From Janthinobacterium sp. 344 (GTDB taxonomy: Bacteria > Pseudomonadota > Gammaproteobacteria > Burkholderiales > Burkholderiaceae_D), in NCBI RefSeq assembly GCF_900112025.1, contig NZ_FOKL01000006.1, positions 124,001 to 188,000 on the forward strand: DNA of 64,000 nucleotides. Direction: 5' to 3'. A program made the translations under genes and the position numbers. This document shows, in pieces, positions 17,228-25,979 of this stretch (within the stretch, counting starts at the first letter, position 1; each line of letters starts with the position of its first letter). The notes below the pieces were generated by a model. It was not told where the DNA came from, searched no databases, and saw only the letters and a program-made list of their open reading frames with translations.

Positions 17228-18784
17228 TTATGTGCCCGTGCGGGCGCCCCACAGCGACACGCCGTCGGCGGACTGCGCCGTGAACGTGACGACGAAGGCT
17301 TGCGCATTGGCATTCCACTGGCGCGACAGCACGCCATTGAACAAGCCGCCGGACGCCAGGGTGATGGCGAGCAGGTTGTTGCCCTGGTGCTGCCACGTGC
17401 CCGTCTGTGCCCCGCTGATCGTGCCATTCGCCAGCAGCGCGATATGTTGCGACAGCTTGAGCGCCGTGGAAATATCCTTGCCATGGTTGATCAGTTGATA
17501 GCTGCCCGCCACCTCGGATGAGGCCACCTGCGCCGCCAGCGGCGTGACGCTCTTGCTTAACGGCACGTAGCGGAACGGCGCCGCCACCAGCCAGCCATCG
17601 CCATTCATGAACAGCTCGTGCACGCGGATCTCGTGCAGCTCGCCCATGTTCGGGAAGCGCGTGTGGAAGATGAGGAAATACTGCTGCGTGGCGCTATCGT
17701 AATACGCCGAATTGTGTCCTGGCGACACATACCCGGGCGGCGTGCCCGTCTCGCCCGCCGCCAGCGCGAATTGATGGTTGCCCATCAGCTTCTGGCCGAA
17801 CGGCGCGATGGATGCGTCGTCGAACAGCGGCAAGGCGGGATTCGACTTGACTTGCCGCATGTCCTTGCCCTGCGCATCCACATAGGGGCCGTCCGGATTG
17901 CGCGAGCGGGCCACGCGCATATTGTAGGCGCCGTTCGCGTCCAGGCCGCCAAACGAGGTGAACAGGTAGTAATACTGCGTTTGCGGGCTGTACAGCACAT
18001 ACGCGCCCTCGATGCGGCTATGGTTGCCGCCAATCACGTGCTTGCCATAGCCCTGCCCCGCAACAGGCAAGCCCGTGGCCGGGTCCATGGCCAGGATGAA
18101 GATGCCGCCCGAGTACGAGCCGTAGATCATCCACAGCTTGCCCGTGGCATCGCGGAAGGTGTTCGGGTCGACCACGTTCGGTTGCGTCAGCGCATCGTAG
18201 ATGGTCACGCCATCTTCGCTGACCTGGCCCCACATGCCGGACTTGAGGAAAATCTTCTGGTTGACGTACGGGCCCTCCACCGCATCGGCCAGGGCCAGGC
18301 CCATGGCGGAACGGGGCGAATCGCCCTTGCAGCTGTTGTAGTACATGGCGAACTTGCCATTGTCGAGCTGAATCACATCGGGCGCCCACAGTCCGATCAC
18401 TTGCGACCAGGCAAAGGTGTCGGCCAAGGCCGTGACGACATTGTTGAACAGGGGATTGCCGGCGTTGACGCCATCGGCCATCTTCGTCCAGTTCATCAGG
18501 TCGGTGGACTTGGCGGCCGCCAGGTGGGAACCGAACACATAATAGGTCGCGCCCACCTTGATGAGGGACGGGTCATGCACGGAGGCATTGATAAAGGTGA
18601 TGGCGCCTTGTACGGGCGGCGTCACAACAGGCGGCACGACGGGGGGCACCACAGGGGGCGTGACGGGGGGCACGACGGGCGGCGTGACGGACACGACAGG
18701 CGCGCTCTCGGACGAGCCACCGCCGCCACAGGCGGCCAGGGCCATGGCGCTGCCGAGCGCCAGTACAGCTTCTCTTCTGTTCAT
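17228..18784 (-). CDS. GH43 endo-arabinanase lipoprotein (two-domain type)
   Basis: 518 residues. The lipobox LAACGGGGSSES places it on the outer or inner membrane. A low-complexity linker of Pro/Val repeats (about residues 34-58, encoded around 18610-18690) leads to the propeller. Catalytic motifs are INASVHDPSLIKVG, NVVDPNTFRDATG and GGNHSRIEGAYVLY, and WAPDVIQLDNGKFAMYYN matches endo-1,5-alpha-L-arabinanases. The C-terminal 100 residues form the small beta-barrel domain seen in Bacillus AbnB-type enzymes, with a calcium/water-bridging His near VSPGHNSAYYD. It probably starts depolymerisation of arabinan at the cell surface. A 94-base gap separates it from the GH51 gene. Confidence 0.87.
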   Translation of the reverse strand: MNRREAVLALGSAMALAACGGGGSSESAPVVSVTPPVVPPVTPPVVPPVVPPVVTPPVQGAITFINASVHDPSLIKVGATYYVFGSHLAAAKSTDLMNWTKMADGVNAGNPLFNNVVTALADTFAWSQVIGLWAPDVIQLDNGKFAMYYNSCKGDSPRSAMGLALADAVEGPYVNQKIFLKSGMWGQVSEDGVTIYDALTQPNVVDPNTFRDATGKLWMIYGSYSGGIFILAMDPATGLPVAGQGYGKHVIGGNHSRIEGAYVLYSPQTQYYYLFTSFGGLDANGAYNMRVARSRNPDGPYVDAQGKDMRQVKSNPALPLFDDASIAPFGQKLMGNHQFALAAGETGTPPGYVSPGHNSAYYDSATQQYFLIFHTRFPNMGELHEIRVHELFMNGDGWLVAAPFRYVPLSKSVTPLAAQVASSEVAGSYQLINHGKDISTALKLSQHIALLANGTISGAQTGTWQHQGNNLLAITLASGGLFNGVLSRQWNANAQAFVVTFTAQSADGVSLWGARTGT

Positions 18785-18878
18785 GGAATACTTTCTCTAC
18801 AACGTGCAGCACGATGCGGCTGGCCGGCGCAGGAAAGCTCCCGCGCCGGCACAGAGTAGACAGCAGGAAGCTGGCGGC

Positions 18879-20423
18879 TTATTCCACGGCGACCACCACC
18901 ACGGCCTTGGCGGGCACCGACACGGTCAGCTTGCCGCCTTGCGCCTTGGCATTGAACGCCACCGGCTGCACGGCTTGCGGTTGCGCAAAGCTGTTGACGG
19001 CATCCATCTTGCCTGCGGTCAGCACGCGGCCATTCACGCTGGCCACTTGCTTGCCGGCCAGCGCCACGTTGACGTCGACGGCCTTGTGCGGATTGGTGTT
19101 GACCAGCGACAGGTAGACCTTGCCATCCTTGGCGCGCGCGGCCGAGGCGCTCACTTCAGGAATGCTGACCTTGCCCAGGCTGTATTTGCCATTGCCGGCG
19201 ATGGCAACCGGTAAGGAGGTGGCGTCCTGGAACGGCACGTACATCTGGAAGGCGTGATACGTAGGCGTGAGGAAATATTTATCCTTGTCCGTGATGATCA
19301 TCGCCTGCAGCACGTTGACCATTTGCGCGATATTCGTCATGCGCACGCGGTCCGCGTGGGCATGGAAAATATTGAAGTTCAGGGCCGCGACGAGCGCATC
19401 GCGCAAGCTGTTTTGCTGGAACAAAAAGCCCGTGTTGGTGCCCGGCTCGACGTCGTACCAGGTGCCCCACTCATCGACGTACAGGCCCGTCTTTTTCGAC
19501 GGGTCATTCTTGTCGATGGCGGCGAGATTGTTCTTGATCAAGGTGTCGATATGCATGGCACGGCTCAGGGTCGAGATCCATTGATCTTCGCCAAAGCCCG
19601 TGGCCGCGCCTTTCTTTTCCCACACGCCCGTCGGCACCGTGTAGTAGTGGAAGCTGATGGCGTCCATCATGTTCGGCTTGATTTCGCGGCTCAGGGTGTC
19701 GGACCAGCTGATGTCCTCGTCATTGCCGCCGCTGGCGATGAATTTCGGCCGCGCGCTTTCCGGCGTCTTCATGAAGGTGTGGTAGTGCTTGTACAAGTCG
19801 GTGTAGTACTGCGGGCGCATATTGCCGCCGCAACCCCAGGCTTCGTTGCCGATGCCAAAGTAGTCGACCTTGTACGGCTGGGCGCGGCCATTCTTGCGGC
19901 GCAGCTCGGCCAGGGTCGACTTGCTGTCCGAGGTCATGTATTCGAGCCATTCGGACATTTCCTGCGGCGTGCCGGAACCGAGGTTGCCGTTGATATAAGT
20001 CTGCGCGCCCAAGAGCTCGGCCAGGTCGAAGAATTCGTGCGTGCCGACGGCATTCGACTCTTCCACGCCGCCCCAGTTGGTGTTGACCTTGGTCGGGCGC
20101 TGGGCGCGCGCGCCGATGCCGTCCTTCCAGTGGTATTCATCGGCAAAGCAGCCGCCCGGCCAGCGCACCAGGGGCACATGCAATTGTTTCAGCGCGCCCA
20201 GCACGTCGTTGCGCCAGCCCTTGGTGTTCGGAATGGGGGATTCCGGGCCCACCCACATGCCCTCGTAGATGCCCGTGCCCAGATGCTCGGCGAACTGCCC
20301 GTACACATTCTTGTTGATCACGGGACCGGGCTTGGCCACGTCGATGGTGACATTCACGGGGGCGGCGAAGGCGCTGCTGACGACCAGGCTCAAGGCCAGG
20401 ATGCTGGTGTTGACGAGTTTCAT
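18879..20423 (-). CDS. Exported GH51 alpha-L-arabinofuranosidase
   Basis: 514 residues. Signal peptide to SSAFA/AP (residue 21). The (beta/alpha)8 catalytic domain carries RWPGGCFADEYHWKDGIG, the acid/base Glu in GIGNEAWGCGG (about 193) and the nucleophile Glu in YVDEWGTWYD (about 317). A C-terminal beta-sandwich ends the protein. Most GH51 enzymes are cytosolic, so the clear signal peptide is notable though not unique. It should release terminal alpha-L-arabinofuranose from oligomers. CAGGAGACAGC precedes the ATG, and the GH97 stop is 16 bases upstream. Confidence 0.92.
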   Translation of the reverse strand: MKLVNTSILALSLVVSSAFAAPVNVTIDVAKPGPVINKNVYGQFAEHLGTGIYEGMWVGPESPIPNTKGWRNDVLGALKQLHVPLVRWPGGCFADEYHWKDGIGARAQRPTKVNTNWGGVEESNAVGTHEFFDLAELLGAQTYINGNLGSGTPQEMSEWLEYMTSDSKSTLAELRRKNGRAQPYKVDYFGIGNEAWGCGGNMRPQYYTDLYKHYHTFMKTPESARPKFIASGGNDEDISWSDTLSREIKPNMMDAISFHYYTVPTGVWEKKGAATGFGEDQWISTLSRAMHIDTLIKNNLAAIDKNDPSKKTGLYVDEWGTWYDVEPGTNTGFLFQQNSLRDALVAALNFNIFHAHADRVRMTNIAQMVNVLQAMIITDKDKYFLTPTYHAFQMYVPFQDATSLPVAIAGNGKYSLGKVSIPEVSASAARAKDGKVYLSLVNTNPHKAVDVNVALAGKQVASVNGRVLTAGKMDAVNSFAQPQAVQPVAFNAKAQGGKLTVSVPAKAVVVVAVE

Positions 20424-20439
20424 GCTGTCTCCTGTTGTT

Positions 20440-22362
20440 TTAATTAAAAATGGCTACAAAGCCGCCGTGCGGCTTGATCGTGATGACGGCCTTGCCGGCC
20501 GCAATTTCCTGCTGACTGAACGCGCGCTCGCTGGCGCCGTCCGTGATCAGGGCGCCGCGCTTGCCTTCCAGGAAGGACAAGTCCACGGTGAAGGTCCGTG
20601 CCGCATCCTGGGCGTTGATGCCGGCCACATACCAGCGTTCGCCCGCCTGGCGCGCCAGCATCAGGTACTGGCCCGGCACGCCACCGAGGAAGCGGCTGTC
20701 ATCCCAGCTGCGCGGCAATTCCTGCAAGAACGTTTTGACATACGCGGGGACGCTCGCCATGCCGGCGGGCACTTCCGCAAAGTTCTGCACGCCCGACAGG
20801 AACAGCACGGGCAGCGCCAGTTCAAAGCCGTTGCGCGTGGCGCGGCGGATATTCGGCACGTCGCCCAACACCATGGGCGTGAAATCCATGGGGTCGAACA
20901 GGTTGCGCGCGAACGGCAGCATGGCCGCATGTGCGGGCATGGCGTCCTGGTCGCGCTGTTCAAAGGTGGTAAATTCCAGTCCCTTGACGGCTTCGGCCGT
21001 CATCAGATTCGGATAGGTGCGGGCCCAGCCGCGCGGCAAGGTGGCGCCATGAAAATTGACCAGCAAGCCGTGTTGCGCCGCATCGTTCAGGATGCCCAGA
21101 TAATAGGCCATCATCGACTGGCCATCGCCGGCAAAGAAATCCACCTTGATGCCCTTGACGCCCATTTGCGCCAGGCGCGCAAATTCCTGTTCGCGCTGCG
21201 CGTGGCTCAGCAGCTTGCCTTTCGGGGAATACGTGGTCTTGTTCCAGCTGCCCGAGGAGTTGTACCAGAGGAAGAGGCCCACGTTTTTTGTCGCCGCATA
21301 CGCGGCCAGCTCGGCCATTTTGGCGTAGCCGATCTGGCGGTCCCAGTCCGCATCGACGAGCACGTAGTCCCAGCGCATGTCGGCCGCGTAATCGATGAAC
21401 TGTTTCTGCACCGCATACACGGTGGCATCATCCTTCAGCAAGCCCCAGCTCCAGGCCGCGTGGCCGGGCCGCACCTTGGCCGCATCGAAGGCGATGGCGG
21501 GCGCGGCCAGGTCGGTGCCCAGCGTGCTGTCCATGACGGTGGCCAGGCTGCCGATGGCCAGCACCCGCCACGGCGAACGCAAGCCCGTGGCCGCCTGCGC
21601 CAGCAAGGCGCCGCCGGGTGCCACCTCGGCCGCCATCGGCGTGCCGATGCGATAGACGCCGCCGGTGGACTTCGCCTGCAGGCGCGAGGCATGGAAATGC
21701 CCATCCATGTCCGCTTCCGTCAGCGCCACCCACGTGTCGCCCGACTGGAACAGGGCCGGGAAGACCCAGCCGGCCGCCAACGGCGACGGCGTGCCCACGG
21801 GAATATCCATGCGGTAATGTTCTTCGTAGGCGGGATTGGTGTGCATCCAGCCCGTCTGCGCCACCTGCATCGGCTGCAGCCAGGCGCGGGCAGACGGCGC
21901 AAAGCTGAAGGCCGTGCTTTCCTGCAGCATGGCTCCAGCCGCGTCCGGCACCTGGCCCAGCACGTAGCGCAACGCCACGCCATCGTTGGACACGCGGAAC
22001 ACCACGTCCATGGCGTGTCCCTGCGCATTGCTCACCGTGAAGCGCTGCTCGTTGGCGGCGTAATCGATGACCCGGCGCTTGCCCGTGGCCATGGTATAGC
22101 GCTCGGACACGGGCGTGATGGGGGATGCCGCGCCCAGGGTCAGCTTGCGCGACAGGTCCAGGCCGGCAAATTGCAAACCCAGCGCCGACGGCAGGATGAC
22201 GGGCACGCCAGCGCGCCGCACGGCATAGGTGACGCCGCCAGAGGGGCCAGCGGCGACCTTGACCTGCAGGCTGCCGTCAGGACTCGATAAAGGGGCTTGC
22301 GTGGCTTGCGCACTGGCGGCGCTGGCGAAAACGAGGGCGATGCTGCAAACGAGACATTTCAT
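20440..22362 (-). CDS. Exported GH97 glycosidase (retaining type)
   Basis: 640 residues. Signal peptide to SAASA/QA (about 18). The N-terminal super-sandwich (to about 270) is followed by the (beta/alpha)8 barrel: WDYVLVDADWD, LFLWYNSSGSW, and GIKVDFFAGDGQSMM with the likely nucleophile Asp near 404. A nucleophile at this place marks the retaining GH97 branch, which includes alpha-galactosidases and enzymes that also cleave beta-L-arabinopyranosides. In this locus the second activity would fit best, but that is inference. It follows the SDR gene after a 183-base gap containing palindrome A2. Confidence 0.85.
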   Translation of the reverse strand: MKCLVCSIALVFASAASAQATQAPLSSPDGSLQVKVAAGPSGGVTYAVRRAGVPVILPSALGLQFAGLDLSRKLTLGAASPITPVSERYTMATGKRRVIDYAANEQRFTVSNAQGHAMDVVFRVSNDGVALRYVLGQVPDAAGAMLQESTAFSFAPSARAWLQPMQVAQTGWMHTNPAYEEHYRMDIPVGTPSPLAAGWVFPALFQSGDTWVALTEADMDGHFHASRLQAKSTGGVYRIGTPMAAEVAPGGALLAQAATGLRSPWRVLAIGSLATVMDSTLGTDLAAPAIAFDAAKVRPGHAAWSWGLLKDDATVYAVQKQFIDYAADMRWDYVLVDADWDRQIGYAKMAELAAYAATKNVGLFLWYNSSGSWNKTTYSPKGKLLSHAQREQEFARLAQMGVKGIKVDFFAGDGQSMMAYYLGILNDAAQHGLLVNFHGATLPRGWARTYPNLMTAEAVKGLEFTTFEQRDQDAMPAHAAMLPFARNLFDPMDFTPMVLGDVPNIRRATRNGFELALPVLFLSGVQNFAEVPAGMASVPAYVKTFLQELPRSWDDSRFLGGVPGQYLMLARQAGERWYVAGINAQDAARTFTVDLSFLEGKRGALITDGASERAFSQQEIAAGKAVITIKPHGGFVAIFN

Positions 22363-22461
22363 GTTCAGCTTCCAGACGTGGCGATGCCTCTCCCGCCGCG
22401 GGGTTGGGGCGGCAAGAGCGGTGCTTCAAAAGGAGGTATGGCTGCGGAAAGACCCGCACCC

Positions 22462-22547
22462 GACAAAACGCCCAGGGCTAGGCGCAGAGGTCGAAGACAG
22501 TACGAATGTACGGCGAGACCCTGCAACAACGCCCTGGGCGTTTTGTC
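22462..22547. repeat. Dispersed palindromic element, family A copy 2
   Basis: Perfect 17-base inverted ends: GACAAAACGCCCAGGGC (22462-22478) and GCCCTGGGCGTTTTGTC (22531-22547). The centre carries GAAGACAGTACG and GTACGGCGAG, shared with the copy at 31464-31551. The right end overlaps the stop codon of the SDR gene. Confidence 0.85.
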
Positions 22548-23313
22548 AGACCCAGCCGGCGTCGACGATGAATTCCTGGGAGGTGCACATGGCGCCGTCA
22601 TCGGCCGCGAGGAACAGCACCATGGCGGCGATGTCCTGCGGCATCAGTTTATTCGGCAGGCACTGGCTTTTCTTGATTTCCACTTCCGCCGCGTCGTCGA
22701 CCCACAGGTCGATCTGGCGCTGCGTCATGACCCAGCCCGGCGTCACCGTGTTGACGCGGATATTGTGCGCGCCGAAATCGCGCGCCAGGCCCCGCGTCAG
22801 GCCGACGACGGCCGCCTTGGTGGTGGCATACACGGGGTAGCCGCCCGACTTCATGTGCCAGGAAATCGAACTAACGTTGATGATGGAGCCGCCGCCCTGG
22901 CGCTTCATGCCTTCGAAGACGGCCTGGCAGGTGAAGAACATGGGACGCTGGTTGATGGCGATGCGCTCGTTCCAGTATTCCAGGGTGACGTCCTGCGCCT
23001 GGTGGCGCTGGTCGTTGGCGGCATTGTTGACGAGAATGTCGAAGTCGCCCAGCTTGCCGGCCAGTTCCGCCATGACGGCTTGCAAGGATGGAATATCGGT
23101 GATGTCGCAATGGCGGAACAGGGGCGCCGTCCAGCCCGCTTCGGCCAGGCGGCGGCACAGGGCCTCGCTCGCTTCCACGGCGATATCGACAAACGCCACC
23201 AGCGCGCCCTGGGCGGCAAACTCCGCCACCAAAGATTCGCCGATGCCGCTGCCGCCACCCGTGATGAACACGCGCTTGCCCTGCAAGCTGCCATATGTCG
23301 CCAATTGCTTCAT
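22546..23313 (-). CDS. SDR-family sugar dehydrogenase, probable L-arabinose 1-dehydrogenase
   Basis: 255 residues from the ATG at 23313, chosen because GGAGACGAGA lies just before it. Rossmann motif TGGGSGIGESL (18-28), NNAAND, catalytic Ser in INVSSISWHM and Tyr/Lys in YATTKAAVVG (about 161/165). The SDR family supplies the first oxidation of L-arabinose or D-galactose to the 1,4-lactone in several beta-proteobacteria. Position directly after the semialdehyde dehydrogenase supports that job. An alternative is an oxidoreductase for another sugar released by the hydrolases. Confidence 0.8.
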   Translation of the reverse strand: MKQLATYGSLQGKRVFITGGGSGIGESLVAEFAAQGALVAFVDIAVEASEALCRRLAEAGWTAPLFRHCDITDIPSLQAVMAELAGKLGDFDILVNNAANDQRHQAQDVTLEYWNERIAINQRPMFFTCQAVFEGMKRQGGGSIINVSSISWHMKSGGYPVYATTKAAVVGLTRGLARDFGAHNIRVNTVTPGWVMTQRQIDLWVDDAAEVEIKKSQCLPNKLMPQDIAAMVLFLAADDGAMCTSQEFIVDAGWV

Positions 23314-23400
23314 TCTCGTCTCCAGCTGTTTATTTTTTATGTACAACGCCCAACAAAAACGGCAATGCGCCGCGATGCTTCGCGGCCCACCGCGGCCTTT

Positions 23401-24978
23401 TTACTCTTTACCGAGAACACCATCCTTGCGGCGCCAGATGCCCAGCGGATTATCGTCGCGCAAGGCTTCCGGCAGCAAGTCCTGCGCCAGGTTCTGGTAG
23501 GACACGGGACGCAGGAAGCGGTTGATGGCCGCCGTGCCCACCGAGGTGCTGCGGCCGTCGGACGTGGCCGGGAACGGGCCGCCGTGCACCATGGCCGTCG
23601 ACACTTCCACCCCCGTCGGGAAACCATTGGCCAGGATGCGGCCCACGCGGCGTTCCAGCACGGGCAGCAGGCGGCGCGCGTCTTCCAGGTCGCCCGCATC
23701 CATTTGCAGGGTGGCCGTCAGCTGGCCTTCCAGGCTTTCCGTGATCGCCAGCAACTGTTCCATGTCGCGGCACGCCACCAGCAAGGAGGCGGGGCCGAAG
23801 ACTTCGTCGCGCAGGTCATGCTTGGCCAGGAAGGCCTCGCCCGAGGTGACGAACAGGGCGGCGGCGCCCTTGCCTTCTTCACCCGTGTTTTGCACCAGCG
23901 GCGTCACGTCCGCGTGCTGCGCCAGGGCGGCGACGCCCTTGGCATAGCTGCTGGCGATGCCAGCCGTCAACATGGTGGCGGCCGGCGCCGGCGCCAGCGC
24001 TTCGGCGGCGGCGGCGGCAAAGGCCGTGAAGTCGGCGCCTTCCAAACCCAGCACGAGGCCGGGATTGGTGCAGAACTGGCCCACGCCCATCGTCAGCGAC
24101 GCGGCAAAACCGCTGGCGATCGCCGCGCCACGGGCGGCCAAGGCTTGCGGCAACACAAACACGGGGTTGATGCTGCTCATTTCCGCATACACGGGGATCG
24201 GCTGCGGGCGTTCTGCCGCCACCTTCATCAGGGCGATGCCGCCCGAACGCGAACCCGTGAAGCCCACGGCCTGGATGGCCGGATGGGCCACCAGGCCCTG
24301 GCCGATGCCATTGCCCGTGCCTGTCAACAAGGCGAACACGCCGGCCGGCAACTTGCAGAGGTCGATCGCCTTGACGATGGCGCGCGCCACCAGCTCGGAC
24401 GTGCCCGGGTGGGCCGAGTGGGCTTTCAGGACGACGGGGCAGCCGGCGGCCAGGGCCGAGGCCGTATCGCCGCCCGCCACCGAGAAGGCCAGCGGGAAGT
24501 TACTTGCCGCGAAGACGGCGACGGGGCCCAGGCCGATCATGCGCAAGCGCAAGTCGGGACGGGGCGGCACGCGCTCCGGCAGCGGGCTGTCGATGCGCGC
24601 ATCCGTCCACGAGCCTTCGCGCAGCAAGCCGGCGAACAGTTTTAATTGACCCACCGTGCGGCCGCGTTCGCCTTCCAGGCGGGCGCGCGGTAAGCCGCTT
24701 TCCGTCATGGCGCGCACGATCAGCGCGTCGCCCAGTTCCAGGATTTGCGCGGCGATGGTGTCCAGGAAGTCGGCACGCTCGGCGTCGCTGGTGGCGCGGA
24801 ACGGGTCGAACGCGGCTTGCGCCAGACGGCAGGCTGTGTCGATCTGCGCGGCGTCCACCATGTGGAAGGCGGGCGCGATGTGCGCGCGCGCGGCCGGGTC
24901 CCACGCTTCGAAGGAGCCGCCATTGCCCTTGACGGCGACGCCGCCGATCAGTGCATCACCGGTGATGTGGAAACTCAT
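23401..24978 (-). CDS. 2-ketoglutarate semialdehyde dehydrogenase
   Basis: 525 residues, the length of the KGSADH type used in pentose and hexarate oxidation rather than the shorter succinate-semialdehyde enzymes. Motifs: [20 protein letters not shown] at the cofactor entry, GFTGSRSGG, the catalytic Glu in [14 protein letters not shown] and the catalytic Cys in [13 protein letters not shown]. It makes the final product 2-oxoglutarate. Its start overlaps the stop of the AraD1-type gene (ATGA). A small hairpin (CCGCGATGCTTCGCGG) lies in the 87-base gap to the SDR gene. Confidence 0.92.
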   Translation of the reverse strand: MSFHITGDALIGGVAVKGNGGSFEAWDPAARAHIAPAFHMVDAAQIDTACRLAQAAFDPFRATSDAERADFLDTIAAQILELGDALIVRAMTESGLPRARLEGERGRTVGQLKLFAGLLREGSWTDARIDSPLPERVPPRPDLRLRMIGLGPVAVFAASNFPLAFSVAGGDTASALAAGCPVVLKAHSAHPGTSELVARAIVKAIDLCKLPAGVFALLTGTGNGIGQGLVAHPAIQAVGFTGSRSGGIALMKVAAERPQPIPVYAEMSSINPVFVLPQALAARGAAIASGFAASLTMGVGQFCTNPGLVLGLEGADFTAFAAAAAEALAPAPAATMLTAGIASSYAKGVAALAQHADVTPLVQNTGEEGKGAAALFVTSGEAFLAKHDLRDEVFGPASLLVACRDMEQLLAITESLEGQLTATLQMDAGDLEDARRLLPVLERRVGRILANGFPTGVEVSTAMVHGGPFPATSDGRSTSVGTAAINRFLRPVSYQNLAQDLLPEALRDDNPLGIWRRKDGVLGKE

Positions 24979-25967
24979 AATGTGCTCACTTTCGCAAATG
25001 CGGTTGGGAAGATGTCGAGGCGGTTGCGCAAGGCGGGGCCGAAGGCCGGCGCTTCGATTTCAAAGGTCTCGCCCGGCGCCACGCTCACGCCATCGGCAAA
25101 GCTCAGGGTCGCGGTGCCGAAGAAATGCACGTGCACGTCGCCAGGGCGCTTGAACAGCGGATACTTGAAGTGATGGTGCTCGAGGTTGGCGATCGTGTGC
25201 GACATATTCTCTTCGCCGCTGACGAAGGCCTTTTCCCAGCGCACATTGCCGGCCGCGTCGCGCACGCGCGAGGTGCCGTCTATGTGCGCGGGCAACTCGC
25301 CCACCAGCAGAGCCGGGCCCACGCTGCACACGCGCAGCTTCGAATGGGCCAGGTACAGGTAATTCTGGCGCTCCGTCACGTGGTCCGAGAATTCATTGCC
25401 GATGGCGTAGCCGACCCGGTAAGGCTGGCCGTCGTCGCCGATCACGTACAGGCCGGCGATTTCCGGCTCTTCGCCACCGTCGAGGGCAAAGTCCGGCATG
25501 CGCAGGGGCTGGCCGCTGGCGCGCACGATGGAGCCGTCGCCTTTATAGAACCACTCGGGCTGGGCGCCGGCCGTGCCGTCAGCGGGCTTGCCGCCTTCCA
25601 CGCCCAGGCGGAACATTTTCATGGAGTCGCTCAGCGATTCGGCATCGCCGCCGATCTTCTTGTGCATGGCGTCGCGCGCGCCGGCGCTGCCCAGGTGGGT
25701 CAGGCCCGTGCCCGTCACGTAGCAATGCGCCTCGTCCGCGTGGTCGAGCGGCGCCAGCAGGCGGCCGCTGGCGGCCACGTCCGCATATGCATGCGTGGTG
25801 TTGCCGACGCTGGCGTTGACCAGCTCAGCGAGGCCGACCTTCTTGCGGATGGCGTCTTGCGCCAGCGCATAGGTTGTGTTGTAGCCTTCGATGACACGGA
25901 TCTGGTCATCTTGCAGCAGGCCGACGAGGCGGCCGCCGTTTTCATTCGTAAATTGCAGCAACAGCAT
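24975..25967 (-). CDS. araD1: AraD1-type L-2-keto-3-deoxypentonate dehydratase (FAH superfamily)
   Basis: 330 residues. Fumarylacetoacetase-fold protein of the AraD1 group: [21 protein letters not shown] near 81-101, [37 protein letters not shown] and [20 protein letters not shown] with the metal-ligand acids. The group dehydrates L-2-keto-3-deoxyarabonate to 2-ketoglutarate semialdehyde; the alternative enzyme for this step belongs to the DHDPS/NAL family and is not seen here. It starts 12 bases after the IlvD-type gene and overlaps the next gene by 4 bases. Confidence 0.87.
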   Translation of the reverse strand: MLLLQFTNENGGRLVGLLQDDQIRVIEGYNTTYALAQDAIRKKVGLAELVNASVGNTTHAYADVAASGRLLAPLDHADEAHCYVTGTGLTHLGSAGARDAMHKKIGGDAESLSDSMKMFRLGVEGGKPADGTAGAQPEWFYKGDGSIVRASGQPLRMPDFALDGGEEPEIAGLYVIGDDGQPYRVGYAIGNEFSDHVTERQNYLYLAHSKLRVCSVGPALLVGELPAHIDGTSRVRDAAGNVRWEKAFVSGEENMSHTIANLEHHHFKYPLFKRPGDVHVHFFGTATLSFADGVSVAPGETFEIEAPAFGPALRNRLDIFPTAFAKVSTL

Positions 25968-25979
25968 GGGAGTCTCCGC

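Noticed and set aside
18605..18700. Repeat of GGGGGC/ACGACGGG units as a CRISPR or regulatory array
   Set aside because: It encodes the Pro/Val linker of the GH43 lipoprotein in frame, so it is a coding low-complexity region.
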